Assembly: GCA_946497955.1 (NCBI GenBank)
Contig: CAMMMH010000008.1
Location: 1 to 51,835 of the forward strand
Origin: an uncultured Mycoplasmatota bacterium
Lineage (GTDB): Bacteria > Bacillota_I > Bacilli_A > RF39 > UBA660
DNA length: 51,835 bases
Direction: 5' to 3'
Positions 10,583-21,083 of the stretch are shown in pieces (within the stretch, counting starts at the first letter, position 1; each line of letters opens with the position of its first letter). The notes beneath the pieces were generated by a model. The model saw only the letters and a program-made list of their open reading frames with translations, was not told where the DNA came from and did no database searches. Both the position numbers and the translations under genes were made by a program.

Positions 10583-12166
10583 TTACTTTCTCTCATAATA
10601 CTCATCAAATGTCATTCTTCTATCTATAATAGAACCATCATCTAATATCTCAATAATTCTATTACAAACAGTCTGATTTAACTCATGGTCTCTTGAAGTT
10701 AAAATAAGCTCACCTTGGAAATTCTCTAATCCTTTATTTAGTGATGTAATACTCTCTAAGTCTAAATGATTAGTAGGCTCATCTAATATTAAGAAATTAG
10801 GCTCTTCTAACATTAATTTACTTAACATGCAACGTGCTTTCTCTCCTCCAGATAAAACACTAACTTTCTTAAATACATCTTCACCACTAAATAACATTCT
10901 ACCTAAGAAACTTCTTAAATGTGTCTCATCATCTACTTTGTAGAATTGTGATAGCCACTCTAAAATATTCTTATCATTCTCAAAGTAACTACTATTATCT
11001 TGTGGTAAGTAACCAGCATCTATTGTCTTACCAAAGACTACTTCTCCTTCATCACTCTTAATATTACCTGAAAGTATCTCAAAAAGAGTAGTCTTTGCTA
11101 AATCGTTATTAGATATAACTGCTATCTTATCTCCTCTAAGAATAGTAAATGATATTTTATTAAGTATCATCTTACCATCTACTTCTTTACTTAAATTATC
11201 TACTTTAAGTACTTCCTTACCAATATTCTTAGTAATTTTAAAATCTATATAAGGATATTTTCTAGAAGATGGAACTATCTCTTCAAGTTCAATTTTATCT
11301 AACATCTTCTTTCTAGAAGTAGCCTGCTTACTCTTAGAAGCATTCGCAGAAAACCTGGCAATAAAGTCTTGTAACTCTTTAATTTTCTCTTCTTTCTTCT
11401 TGTTTGTCTCTTTCATCTGTTTTAATGCAAGCTCGCTAGATTCATACCAAAAATCATAATTACCTATATACATTTTCATCTTACCATAATCTATATCTAC
11501 TATATGTGTACATACTTTATTCAAGAAATGTCTATCATGACTAACAACTATAACTGTATTAGGATAATTAATAATAAACTCTTCTAACCAACTAATGGCA
11601 TCTATATCTAAACTATTAGTAGGCTCATCTAATAAAAGTATATCAGGATTACCAAATAAAGCCGAAGCTAAAAGCACTTTAACTCTTAACTTAACAGGAA
11701 TATCTTTCATAAGACTATCAAAATACTTATCACTAACCCCTAAATTAGTTAAAAGTATTGCCGCATCATTCTCTGCATTCCAACCATCCATATCTAAAAA
11801 CTCAGCTTCCAAATCTGCTAATCTATAGCCATCTTCTTCACTAAACTCTGTATGAGAGTATAACTCTTCTTTTTCTTTCATTATCTTATAGAGTCTATCA
11901 TTACCCATAATAACAACATCTAAGACTCTCATATCATCAAACTCATAATGGTCTTGTTTTAATATAGAGATTCTTTCTCCCTTACTTACTGTAATATCAC
12001 CTGTAGTAGTATCAATCTCTCCTGTAAGAAGCTTTAAGAATGTACTTTTCCCCGCTCCATTCGCTCCTATTATTCCATAACAATTACCATTAGTAAATTT
12101 TAAATTAACATCACTAAATAAAGTTCTTTTATCAAATTTTAAACTAACATTACTTACTTGTAACAT
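10583..12166 (-). CDS. ABC-F family ATP-binding protein
   Basis: Two ATP-binding modules (GANGAGKST; LSGGEKARCMLSKLMLEEPNFLILDEPTNHLDLESI) and no TM segments. Confidence 0.93.
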   Translation of the reverse strand: MLQVSNVSLKFDKRTLFSDVNLKFTNGNCYGIIGANGAGKSTFLKLLTGEIDTTTGDITVSKGERISILKQDHYEFDDMRVLDVVIMGNDRLYKIMKEKEELYSHTEFSEEDGYRLADLEAEFLDMDGWNAENDAAILLTNLGVSDKYFDSLMKDIPVKLRVKVLLASALFGNPDILLLDEPTNSLDIDAISWLEEFIINYPNTVIVVSHDRHFLNKVCTHIVDIDYGKMKMYIGNYDFWYESSELALKQMKETNKKKEEKIKELQDFIARFSANASKSKQATSRKKMLDKIELEEIVPSSRKYPYIDFKITKNIGKEVLKVDNLSKEVDGKMILNKISFTILRGDKIAVISNNDLAKTTLFEILSGNIKSDEGEVVFGKTIDAGYLPQDNSSYFENDKNILEWLSQFYKVDDETHLRSFLGRMLFSGEDVFKKVSVLSGGEKARCMLSKLMLEEPNFLILDEPTNHLDLESITSLNKGLENFQGELILTSRDHELNQTVCNRIIEILDDGSIIDRRMTFDEYYERK

Positions 12167-12224
12167 ATTATATTATCACCTCAAAACACTTAAAAGTTTA
12201 TCAGAAAACTAAAGAAAAAGAAAG

Positions 12225-12866
12225 TTATTTTAACACTTTCTTTAAAGTAACCTCTATAGGATAAGCTTCTCCTATTCCAGATACTTCTGTCATTCCAACT
12301 AATTTATGAACACTCAAAGCTTCTAAATTTCTAGATATAAAGAAATGATTTACCATCTCTCTATTATTTTTAATATGCATATCTTGCCCAACTAAAGTAG
12401 ATATATCATCTAAATTAAATTGATCACAAAATTCATTCGTATCAAAAGCCTTAGGAAATCTACCTGCAATTATTCTACTTCTTACATAATGGACATCTTT
12501 TTCTTTAGAATAAATATCACACACATCAAATAATTCATCAATATTTTTTAAATTCTTATAATTTACATTAACAAGCATTACTGGTCTATCAATATTAGAA
12601 ATAATTGAACAGTTAAGTACATCTGTAACTTTACTTTCAACAATTGTTCTATTAGATACAAGAGTAATCACATCTTTAGAAGAATCAGTATAATCATACC
12701 CTAAATTCTTAAAGAAACTATTTCTTCCTACTCCATTACCTTGTAACATAACAATATCATAACCTTCTTCTTTAATAAAATCAGTTATATATTCTCTTTT
12801 ACCTTTATCTTTAATAGGAACAAATCTTCTTCCTAAATTCATACTAAGTATTCTTAAATTTTTCAT
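12225..12866 (-). CDS. EEP (endonuclease/exonuclease/phosphatase)-fold protein, probably degenerate
   Basis: LRILSMNLGRR, YDIVMLQG (cf. LQE), AGRFP (cf. GDFN), VNHFFISRNLEALSV (cf. IDHIFVS). Confidence 0.65.
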   Translation of the reverse strand: MKNLRILSMNLGRRFVPIKDKGKREYITDFIKEEGYDIVMLQGNGVGRNSFFKNLGYDYTDSSKDVITLVSNRTIVESKVTDVLNCSIISNIDRPVMLVNVNYKNLKNIDELFDVCDIYSKEKDVHYVRSRIIAGRFPKAFDTNEFCDQFNLDDISTLVGQDMHIKNNREMVNHFFISRNLEALSVHKLVGMTEVSGIGEAYPIEVTLKKVLK

Positions 12867-12869
12867 AAT

Positions 12870-13460
12870 CTATCTCACTTTCTTATAAGTAACATCAACA
12901 ACCATAGGTTGTACTTCTACTGAATACATCATAGGCCTATCTACTACCTTAGCATCTAGTCCCCTAGATACAAGGATATGATTACTTCTAGGTTCAGTAC
13001 AAATATTATCAAGATTAAATTCCTTACAAAAATCATCTATATTTACATTTTGTAGTGTCCCAGCCACTACTTTATGGTCTATATTTTTATATTCTTCAAA
13101 TAGCTCTCTAAATTCCCATAAACTATTTTTATAATATTTTTTAATATTGTATAAAGCTATATCACTATTATCTAATTTGGATACATAACAACTAGCATAT
13201 TTGCACATAAAGTCTTCTACCCATTCACTTTTTTTATGTTCTAAAAACATAGTATATGCATAATTATAGGCCGAATAATAATCTTTACTATCTTTATTTT
13301 TAAATATAACATACTCAAGTAAATACGCATCACCTTGTAACAAAGCAAAATCAACATCTAATTCTTTAATATAGTCTATTACTCTTTTAGCTCTCTCTTC
13401 TTCACTTTTTACTAAAGTAAAAGAATCTAAATCAAAACTCAAAATTCTAAGCTTTTCCAT
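12870..13460 (-). CDS. EEP-fold paralogue, probably degenerate
   Basis: Shares the plan of the adjacent ORF: KLRILSFDLDS, VDFALLQGD, VAGTLQN, CKEFNLDNICT, SNHILVSRGLDA. Confidence 0.62.
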   Translation of the reverse strand: MEKLRILSFDLDSFTLVKSEEERAKRVIDYIKELDVDFALLQGDAYLLEYVIFKNKDSKDYYSAYNYAYTMFLEHKKSEWVEDFMCKYASCYVSKLDNSDIALYNIKKYYKNSLWEFRELFEEYKNIDHKVVAGTLQNVNIDDFCKEFNLDNICTEPRSNHILVSRGLDAKVVDRPMMYSVEVQPMVVDVTYKKVR

Positions 13461-13502
13461 ACTTTTTCCCTCCAGTGATTTATATTATACAACTAATACT
13501 TC

Positions 13503-16115
13503 TTAAACACAACCAAGTTTTCCTTTACTTTTAAGATATAATTTTCTAAAGAACTCTATAGGTATAACAGAAAAAGCACAGACTAACATTATCTCTATTT
13601 CTTTTAGACTAAGAGATGTTGTTCTAAACAAATCTCCTCCATAATAAATAAGAAGTACTTGCACTATTACAATAAAGATAATTACTCCTAAAAAGACTTT
13701 ATTAGATAAAAGATTAGCGAAAATATTAAGTCTACTTGTCCTTGCATTAAAACTATTAAAGATCATCATAAAGATAAATAATCCAAAAAATGCACTCATA
13801 AAGTAAATATCATTCTTACCATTTCTAAAGAAGGAATGAATAAAAGGACTCTTTAAGAAGAAGATACAAAGCAAAAAGGAATATATACTAGTAAAGACTA
13901 TCTCATGAATCATATAACTATTTAAGATTTTCTCATCACGCTTCTTAGGAGGCTCTTCCATATATTCTAAAAGAGGTGCTTCATAAGAAAAGGCAATCCC
14001 TGCTAAAGTATCCATAACCATATTAACCCAAAGCATTTGAATAACTGTAACAGGATTAGCAACACCGATAAATGGCCCTACTATCGATAAGAAAACAGCA
14101 CAGAAGTTAACTGTTAATTGAAAGATAATAAACTTACGAATACTTTTAAAGATAGTTCTTCCATAAAGTATTGCCTTTACAATAGAATTAAAGTTATTAT
14201 CAAGTAAAACAATGTCACTTGCTTCCTTAGCAACCTCAGTACCACTACCCATACTAAAACCAACATCACATTTTTTTAAAGCCGGAGCATCATTAACACC
14301 ATCTCCAGTCATTCCCACAACAAGTCCTAACTCTTGACTAAGTCTTACTAGTCTACTCTTATCAGTAGGTAAAGCCCTAGCCACCACAGAAAGTCTAGGA
14401 AGAATCTCTTTAACCTTATCATCACTCATTCTATTTAACTCACTACTAGTAAGAACAACATCTCTATCACTATTAATAATACCAGCATCTTTGGCAATAG
14501 ACATCGCTGTTATCTTATTATCACCAGTTATCATAACCGTCTTAATACCCGCTTTTCTAACTAACTCTATCCCTTCCCTAACTTCCTCTCTTAACTCATC
14601 TTTAATAAATAATAAGGATATAAAAGATAACCCCTTACCTTCATCAACTCCTAACATTAAGACTCTAATACCTTTCTTAGCATATTCATCTATCACATCA
14701 ATAATTCTCTTTTTATTAACAAAAGGAACACTTCTACCACTAGGTGATATATAGTACTTACATTTATCAAGTAACACTTCAGGAGCTCCTTTATAATAAG
14801 TAATCTCTCTACTTTCTTCAATTACTTTAGTATAAGAATATTTATTCTTACTATCAAAAGGAACTTCTTTTATTTTTTTAACAGAATAATTCTCTTCTCC
14901 TAAATAATTAACTACTGCCTTATCAGTCGCATTACCCCCTATCCACATTTTTTTCTCATCATCATAGACACAATTAGTATTAGATAAAATGCACTTTTTC
15001 AAAATATTATAATAAGTTATACTACTCTTAAGTCTCTTCTTTTCTTTATAGTAATCTAAATTACCAAACATAACCCCTACTACTTCTAACTCTCCCTTCG
15101 TAAGAGTACCAGTTTTATCAGTAAATAAGATATTTAAACTACCCGCAGTCTCTATTCCCATAAGTTTCCTAACCAAGACATTATCTTTTAACATTCTCTT
15201 CATATTACTAGAAAGTACTAAAGTTATCATCATTGGTAACCCTTCAGGAACAGATACTACTATTATTGTAACTGCAAGTGTTAAAGCCTCTAGAAAATAT
15301 GCAAAAAGTAGTGAAATATCAGATAAAGTAACAACAATTCTATTTATATCAAAGTTATTATTAATTACTAAGACTGAAAAAAGATATGAAAAAGCCACCA
15401 AAAATGCCCCAACATAACCTATTCTACTAATAACTTTAGCAAGGTCTCTAAGTCTTAACTTTAAAGGACTCTCTGGCTGTTTCTCCTGTAACTCTAAAGA
15501 TATCTTCCCATAAAAAGTATTAACCCCTACTTTCGTAACCATCATCTCTCCAACTCCATGATAAATAACACTACCTCTTAATAGTTCATTATTATCACTA
15601 GGATTAAGCCCACTAATAAAAGGTTTCTTATAAGCCTCTTTACTCTCACCTGTAATAGAAGACTCATCTACACTAACTTCTCCTTTAATTAATACCCCAT
15701 CTGCCACAATCCTGTCCCCACTCTCAAGTAATATAATATCTCCTACTACCACATCATTTATATCAATAAGCAAAGTTTTACCATCACGTCTAACTTTAAC
15801 TTTAATCGTTTCCGCTTCACTTTGTAATTTTATAAAAGCCTTCTCACTTCCGTACTCTGATATAGTAGAGATAAAAGATGCGAGAAAAATAGCGATTACA
15901 ATACCAACAGTCTCATACCAATCAAAATCTTGTATTAAAAAGACTGTTTTAATCCCTAAAGCTATTAAAAGTATTTTAATAATAGGATCTCCCAAACTCC
16001 TAATAAACTGTTTTAAAAAACTATCTTTTTTAACCATTACTAAAGCATTAGTACCATACTCTTCTCTTGACTTAACAACTTCGCTATTACTTAAACCCTT
16101 ACTATTTATTTTCAT
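13503..16115 (-). CDS. P-type cation ATPase, Ca2+-transporting type
   Basis: VSVPEGLPM, DKTGTLTKG, TGESK, TGDGVNDAPALKKCDVG, ten-TM layout. Confidence 0.93.
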   Translation of the reverse strand: MKINSKGLSNSEVVKSREEYGTNALVMVKKDSFLKQFIRSLGDPIIKILLIALGIKTVFLIQDFDWYETVGIVIAIFLASFISTISEYGSEKAFIKLQSEAETIKVKVRRDGKTLLIDINDVVVGDIILLESGDRIVADGVLIKGEVSVDESSITGESKEAYKKPFISGLNPSDNNELLRGSVIYHGVGEMMVTKVGVNTFYGKISLELQEKQPESPLKLRLRDLAKVISRIGYVGAFLVAFSYLFSVLVINNNFDINRIVVTLSDISLLFAYFLEALTLAVTIIVVSVPEGLPMMITLVLSSNMKRMLKDNVLVRKLMGIETAGSLNILFTDKTGTLTKGELEVVGVMFGNLDYYKEKKRLKSSITYYNILKKCILSNTNCVYDDEKKMWIGGNATDKAVVNYLGEENYSVKKIKEVPFDSKNKYSYTKVIEESREITYYKGAPEVLLDKCKYYISPSGRSVPFVNKKRIIDVIDEYAKKGIRVLMLGVDEGKGLSFISLLFIKDELREEVREGIELVRKAGIKTVMITGDNKITAMSIAKDAGIINSDRDVVLTSSELNRMSDDKVKEILPRLSVVARALPTDKSRLVRLSQELGLVVGMTGDGVNDAPALKKCDVGFSMGSGTEVAKEASDIVLLDNNFNSIVKAILYGRTIFKSIRKFIIFQLTVNFCAVFLSIVGPFIGVANPVTVIQMLWVNMVMDTLAGIAFSYEAPLLEYMEEPPKKRDEKILNSYMIHEIVFTSIYSFLLCIFFLKSPFIHSFFRNGKNDIYFMSAFFGLFIFMMIFNSFNARTSRLNIFANLLSNKVFLGVIIFIVIVQVLLIYYGGDLFRTTSLSLKEIEIMLVCAFSVIPIEFFRKLYLKSKGKLGCV

Positions 16116-16183
16116 AGAAGCACCCTCCTATAGAATACTATGAAAATAAATAAAGGAATAAGCTAATTATAAAAAGACAAAAA

Positions 16184-16208
16184 AATACATATAACTTAAT
16201 ATATGTAC
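16184..16208 (-). terminator. Rho-independent terminator
   Basis: Minus strand TACATATATTAAGTTATATGTA then T7. Confidence 0.65.
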
Positions 16209-17726
16209 TTAACTAATTCTCTTATAAATACGATATTTTACTTTATCATTACTATTAGTATTAATAAAACTATATTCATTAAGAGAAGTGCCCTCATAAA
16301 TAATTTCATAATTATCTATATCATCCATATTATCATATAAATAATCATCTTCAGGAACTAATAAATGACTAAATTTATATTTTTCTAAAAAGTCTTTTAC
16401 TTCTATAGTATGCTCTTTTTGTAAAATAAAATACTCATCAAGAATATCATCTTTCTTATTATTAGCTTTAAAAAACACTTCTGCTCTAGGATCTATATAA
16501 CACTTAATTCCCATCCACTCTGGATAAGCACCTTCACCATATCCCGTATATAATGTTATATCACTAGCTTTCTCATTTTCTAGAAGATAATCTATTCCTT
16601 CTTTATAAGCATAAGTAAAAGTCATAGAATTTGTTCCAATTATAACTAATAAAACTACACCAGCAATACAACAACTATTTAATAGATATCTATAAGGTTT
16701 AACCTTAACTTTATCTATTCTCTTCTTAAAAGAATCTTTTAAATAATCTGCTAAAGGCAATATACCTCCAATAATAAAATAAGCAAAACCTTTGTAAGAA
16801 GAAAATCCAAGATACATAGTTCCTGCAAGTAAATAAAAATATCTAGGCTTTATTTCTTTTTTTCTATAGAAAATATAAATACAAACAATCAAGAAAATAA
16901 TTGCTAAATATAACTTTCCTAAAGAATCACTTAAAGAAAGAGGAACCATTTCTCCTATATATTTATTTACATAATAATTTCCATAACTTCTAAATATATA
17001 TGTAATCGCTTCTATTCCATAAGGATTGATAAAACCAACCAAAAACATAATTATTGCAATAATAAATAATGGTCTTTTGTTATAACCATCACTTTTTAAT
17101 GGACCAATTTTATAATGAAAAGAATCTATTAAATAAGGAAGTAAAAAAGCAAACTGCATAAAAAACATCGAAGCATGCAAATTAATTTGTAACAAGGAAA
17201 GTATAGGCAAACCATATAAATATTTCTTATTATTTTCTCTAATATACTTCTCTAATAAATATATTTCTGTAATTATAATTGCAAAAGTAAAGATTTGTGG
17301 TCTTGAAGTTATAAAGTATGATGCTAACAAAGAAGTCATTATTGTAGTAATAAGTACTGATAAAGAATTACGATTATTACTTAATAACATACATAACTTA
17401 TAACTAATAAAAATAATATATCCTGTTACCAAAAGAGTTAAAACTAAAAGTCCATATTTTCCTAAAGTACTATAAGTCAAATAAAATATCACCGAAGATA
17501 ACCATTGTTGTATTACAAAAGCAAAATCATGATGAATAGTAAATGGTTCAATAGTTGGAAAACCATTATTTAAAATATATCTTCCATGATTTAATAAAAA
17601 CCAAATATCATTATAATGAATATTCCAAGCAAGAACTATAAGTAAAGGAATATTAAAATATAAAAATAAAGTCTTCTTTGATGGATGATAATTTCTAATT
17701 TTATTTAATATTTTACTTTTCTTCAT
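16209..17726 (-). CDS. Polytopic membrane protein, GT-C-like
   Basis: 505 aa, about 10 TM helices, N-terminal HGRYILNNGFPTIEPFTI, soluble C-terminal part; family inferred. Confidence 0.7.
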   Translation of the reverse strand: MKKSKILNKIRNYHPSKKTLFLYFNIPLLIVLAWNIHYNDIWFLLNHGRYILNNGFPTIEPFTIHHDFAFVIQQWLSSVIFYLTYSTLGKYGLLVLTLLVTGYIIFISYKLCMLLSNNRNSLSVLITTIMTSLLASYFITSRPQIFTFAIIITEIYLLEKYIRENNKKYLYGLPILSLLQINLHASMFFMQFAFLLPYLIDSFHYKIGPLKSDGYNKRPLFIIAIIMFLVGFINPYGIEAITYIFRSYGNYYVNKYIGEMVPLSLSDSLGKLYLAIIFLIVCIYIFYRKKEIKPRYFYLLAGTMYLGFSSYKGFAYFIIGGILPLADYLKDSFKKRIDKVKVKPYRYLLNSCCIAGVVLLVIIGTNSMTFTYAYKEGIDYLLENEKASDITLYTGYGEGAYPEWMGIKCYIDPRAEVFFKANNKKDDILDEYFILQKEHTIEVKDFLEKYKFSHLLVPEDDYLYDNMDDIDNYEIIYEGTSLNEYSFINTNSNDKVKYRIYKRIS

Positions 17727-19260
17727 GATATACCTTCTCTACATTTACATTCCATATTTCTGTCTTATCTTTATCATTATTTATAATCTTTTTAGCAGCA
17801 ATCATCGCACTCATCATAGAATGATCCATATTATTATAACGATGTTGTCCATTTCTACCGACACAATAAAGATTAGAAAATTTATTTAAATAATTAATTA
17901 ATTTATCAATCTCACTATAAGTATCAAAGTAAGCTGGATATGCTTTTTTCACTCTTTCTAAATGAGAATCTAATACATCTTCTTTGTCAATAATATTCAT
18001 ACTTACTAACTCATCTATCGCTTTATTTATAAAGTCTTTATCACTCATATTCCACTTATCATCATTTTCATTACAAAAATACTCTAATCCTAACCATACC
18101 CCATCTAAAGGAGAAGCAACCATATATGGTGACCAATTATTAAAAACTTGAATCCTTCCCATATTAACTTCTTTATCTTGAACATAAAGCCAACAATCAG
18201 GAATTATATTACAAAGAGTTCTTATATTAGTAGTATTTTTAAGTTTTAACTTTTTGACTAATAGTCCAACAGTCATAAAATCACGATATGGTAAATTAGT
18301 AGCAATTCTCTTAATATTAGCATCTACTTTAATAGAAAAGCTCTCAATTAAGTCTTTTAAAGGCATTGATGAAATAAACTTATCTCCCTTTACCTCTATT
18401 TCTTTACCATTATGTTTATAAGTAACAGAAACTATTTTTTTATTTTTAATATTAATCTTAGTAACAGTACATTCTTTTCTAATTTCCCCATTTTTCCCTA
18501 TAATCTTCTTTTCTAATTCTTCAAAGAATTGTCCAGGACCATATTTTGGATAATAAAAGCTTTCAATTAAAGATGTTTCTTTCCTTTTATTTTTTAGATG
18601 AAATACTTTACAAAACCAATCTTTTACTACTGCAATAATTGATAGTCCTTTCGCTCTTTGACTACCCCAATCTGCACTTATCTTACTAGGATGTCTTCCC
18701 CATACCTTAAAAGTATAATCTTCAAAGAACATTTTATAAAGCTTCTTTCCAAATCTATTAATATAAAAGTTTTCAAGGGATGTCTCTTTTCTTTTAAATA
18801 TAATAGATTTTAAATAACTAAAACCTCCACGTAAGACATTAAGAAAGCCTAAATTTTTAAGTGTATCCCAATTAATAGTAATTGGATAATTAAAAAAATG
18901 TTTTAAGTAATAAATACGAGACAAACGATTTCTAATTAAAAATGTACAATCCTCTTTTTCAGGATCAGGTCCACCTTCCTCTAACTTTTTTTCTCGTCCT
19001 AAAGCTTTATCATCAAAACTCATTTCTCCTTGAACTGGCATAATTTCTTTCCAAAACTTAACAACCTCTTCATTTTTAGAAAAGAATCTATGCCCCCCTA
19101 AATCCATACGATTATTATTATAGTTAACAGTCTTAGAAAGCCCTCCTACTTGCTTTTCACTTTCTAAAACTATTACTTTATATTTATTACTTTTATTCAA
19201 CAATTCATAAGCAGCGGTCAATCCTGCAGGTCCTGCTCCTATAATAATTACTGTCTGCAT
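17713..19260 (-). CDS. FAD-dependent oxidoreductase (UDP-galactopyranose mutase/amine oxidase-like)
   Basis: TVIIIGAGPAGLTAAYELLNKSNKYKVIVLESEKQVGGLSKTVNYNNNRMDLGGHRFFSKNEEVVKFW; overlaps 16209..17726. Confidence 0.85.
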   Translation of the reverse strand: MQTVIIIGAGPAGLTAAYELLNKSNKYKVIVLESEKQVGGLSKTVNYNNNRMDLGGHRFFSKNEEVVKFWKEIMPVQGEMSFDDKALGREKKLEEGGPDPEKEDCTFLIRNRLSRIYYLKHFFNYPITINWDTLKNLGFLNVLRGGFSYLKSIIFKRKETSLENFYINRFGKKLYKMFFEDYTFKVWGRHPSKISADWGSQRAKGLSIIAVVKDWFCKVFHLKNKRKETSLIESFYYPKYGPGQFFEELEKKIIGKNGEIRKECTVTKINIKNKKIVSVTYKHNGKEIEVKGDKFISSMPLKDLIESFSIKVDANIKRIATNLPYRDFMTVGLLVKKLKLKNTTNIRTLCNIIPDCWLYVQDKEVNMGRIQVFNNWSPYMVASPLDGVWLGLEYFCNENDDKWNMSDKDFINKAIDELVSMNIIDKEDVLDSHLERVKKAYPAYFDTYSEIDKLINYLNKFSNLYCVGRNGQHRYNNMDHSMMSAMIAAKKIINNDKDKTEIWNVNVEKVYHEEK

Positions 19261-19279
19261 TGTAACACCTCAATAATAA

Positions 19280-20035
19280 CTAATATTCAAAATCTTCTAT
19301 TCTCTTTTTAACATAACTTATCCCGTTACTATCTTCTTTATCTCTAATTTCTTCTTCTATATTCATAAGATAAATCATATCTTTTACCAAAAAACTATTA
19401 CAAAAAGCAAAAATAAAATTTGAATAAGGAAGTAAATTCTCTTCATTACTAAGAACATTCTCTTTTTTAGATATAGAACTATATATAAAAGGATAAAACA
19501 TAAACTCTCTTTTTTCAGTTATTTTAAAAGGAACATGAATAGTATCAATATCTCCAAAATTAATAAGCGCTTCAAAATACTTTTTCTCTTCATCTTTATT
19601 ATATCTAATACTCACACTAATTTTATCTAAGTTACTATCAGATACTTTACTAACAATTTCTTTAAAATTCAACTCATTAAATGATGAAAAAAACTGATTA
19701 GGTACAATTATATTAGCACAATTATCCTTTTTATATCCATAAACTCCTTCATCATATCGATAAATAAAAGGACTTTCTTTTTTTTCTATACTTTTACCAT
19801 TTTTATCAAATAAATACATATAAGTACCTTTACTATCTTCCCAGCCAGATACAATTACTTTATCATCAATATATTCCAAAAAATTAACTGAACTAGACCC
19901 TAACTGATAAGCATCACCATAAACTCCACAACTATTTTTTCTCACTAAATAATTAATATTATCTATATTAGTAATAGCATAACTATTACTTTTTCCATAT
20001 ACATCCATACAAAACCTCCCTCTTATATAATACAA
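19280..20035 (-). CDS. Hypothetical protein, paralogue of 20036..20866
   Basis: Shared FGDIDTIHVPFKITEKREFMFYPFIYSS block. Confidence 0.7.
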   Translation of the reverse strand: MYYIRGRFCMDVYGKSNSYAITNIDNINYLVRKNSCGVYGDAYQLGSSSVNFLEYIDDKVIVSGWEDSKGTYMYLFDKNGKSIEKKESPFIYRYDEGVYGYKKDNCANIIVPNQFFSSFNELNFKEIVSKVSDSNLDKISVSIRYNKDEEKKYFEALINFGDIDTIHVPFKITEKREFMFYPFIYSSISKKENVLSNEENLLPYSNFIFAFCNSFLVKDMIYLMNIEEEIRDKEDSNGISYVKKRIEDFEY

Positions 20036-20866
20036 CTATTTTCTACTTTCAACAAGTTTTCCAGTTGGCATAACATATATCCTAGCTCTACCAAAATCAT
20101 TTTTCCTACTTACTTGATTATTATTTAAATCATTTAACATAGTTACAAGTTTACATTTAAAAAAGTAATAAGAAAATAATTCAAATGGTATTAAAGAATC
20201 ATCATCCTTTAATTTATATTCATTATGAAAACTTTCACTATAAACAAATGAATAAAAATTAAGATTATTCTCATTATCTAAAGTAAAAGGAACATGAACA
20301 TTATCAATATCTCCAAATTTAATAATCACTTCATAATAATCATTAGACTCATTATAATTAGCTGCCTTAACCTTAAACATATTAAATGAATCATTAGGAT
20401 TAAACATAATTAACTCTTTCTTTAAATCATAAATATTAAAGTCTTTTTTTTCTATGCTAGGAGTAACCAAAACTAAAGAATTATCATTATTATAACTATA
20501 CAAATTCTTATTAACTTCTGTTATGTCTCCATCTACATAGAGTCTACTAAAGCATTCTCCACTTCTTACATCAATATTTTTAAGATACATTGTATTCTCT
20601 TTTATATCGTTAACATTTATATATTCTTTATCCTTAGTTATAGTAATACCGCTATATATAGTCGCTTCCTCTTCTATAAGATCTCTTTTACTAAGCTTAC
20701 CAGAAACAACTAATGTATTATTTTCTTCAATATAATTGGCAAAACTAGGATTAAGTCCTAAATAATATAATGTAGAAAAACTCATTGCTACTTTTTTTAA
20801 TACATAGTGATGTTCATTAAAAGACATACTTGCTAAATTGTCACCAACCAAACCTTTTATTATCAT
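20036..20866 (-). CDS. Hypothetical protein, paralogue of 19280..20035
   Basis: Shared FGDIDNVHVPFTLDNENNLNFYSFVYSE block. Confidence 0.7.
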   Translation of the reverse strand: MIIKGLVGDNLASMSFNEHHYVLKKVAMSFSTLYYLGLNPSFANYIEENNTLVVSGKLSKRDLIEEEATIYSGITITKDKEYINVNDIKENTMYLKNIDVRSGECFSRLYVDGDITEVNKNLYSYNNDNSLVLVTPSIEKKDFNIYDLKKELIMFNPNDSFNMFKVKAANYNESNDYYEVIIKFGDIDNVHVPFTLDNENNLNFYSFVYSESFHNEYKLKDDDSLIPFELFSYYFFKCKLVTMLNDLNNNQVSRKNDFGRARIYVMPTGKLVESRK

Positions 20867-20924
20867 ACTACCTACTCCATTACTACTATATTTATATACT
20901 AATTATATGTGATAAAAGAACAAA

Positions 20925-21083
20925 TAAAACAAACAAGTTTGTTTTTACCTTGTCGTTACCTCCAAGGATTCCTACTTCATAGATAAGGTAACCCCTATTC
21001 TCCATAGGCTTAAATTCCGATAGTCGCTACCGTACTCAATAATCTATTTATCTTTGTTCATTTTTTATTATATCAAACATTAC
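20925..21083 (-). ncRNA. Candidate omega-RNA / right end of tnpB element
   Basis: Structured non-coding tract just 3' of tnpB, higher in GC than its flanks: GTTACC...GGTAAC, CCTTG...CAAGG and AAAACAAAC-AA-GTTTGTTTT inverted repeats; boundaries approximate. Confidence 0.55.
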
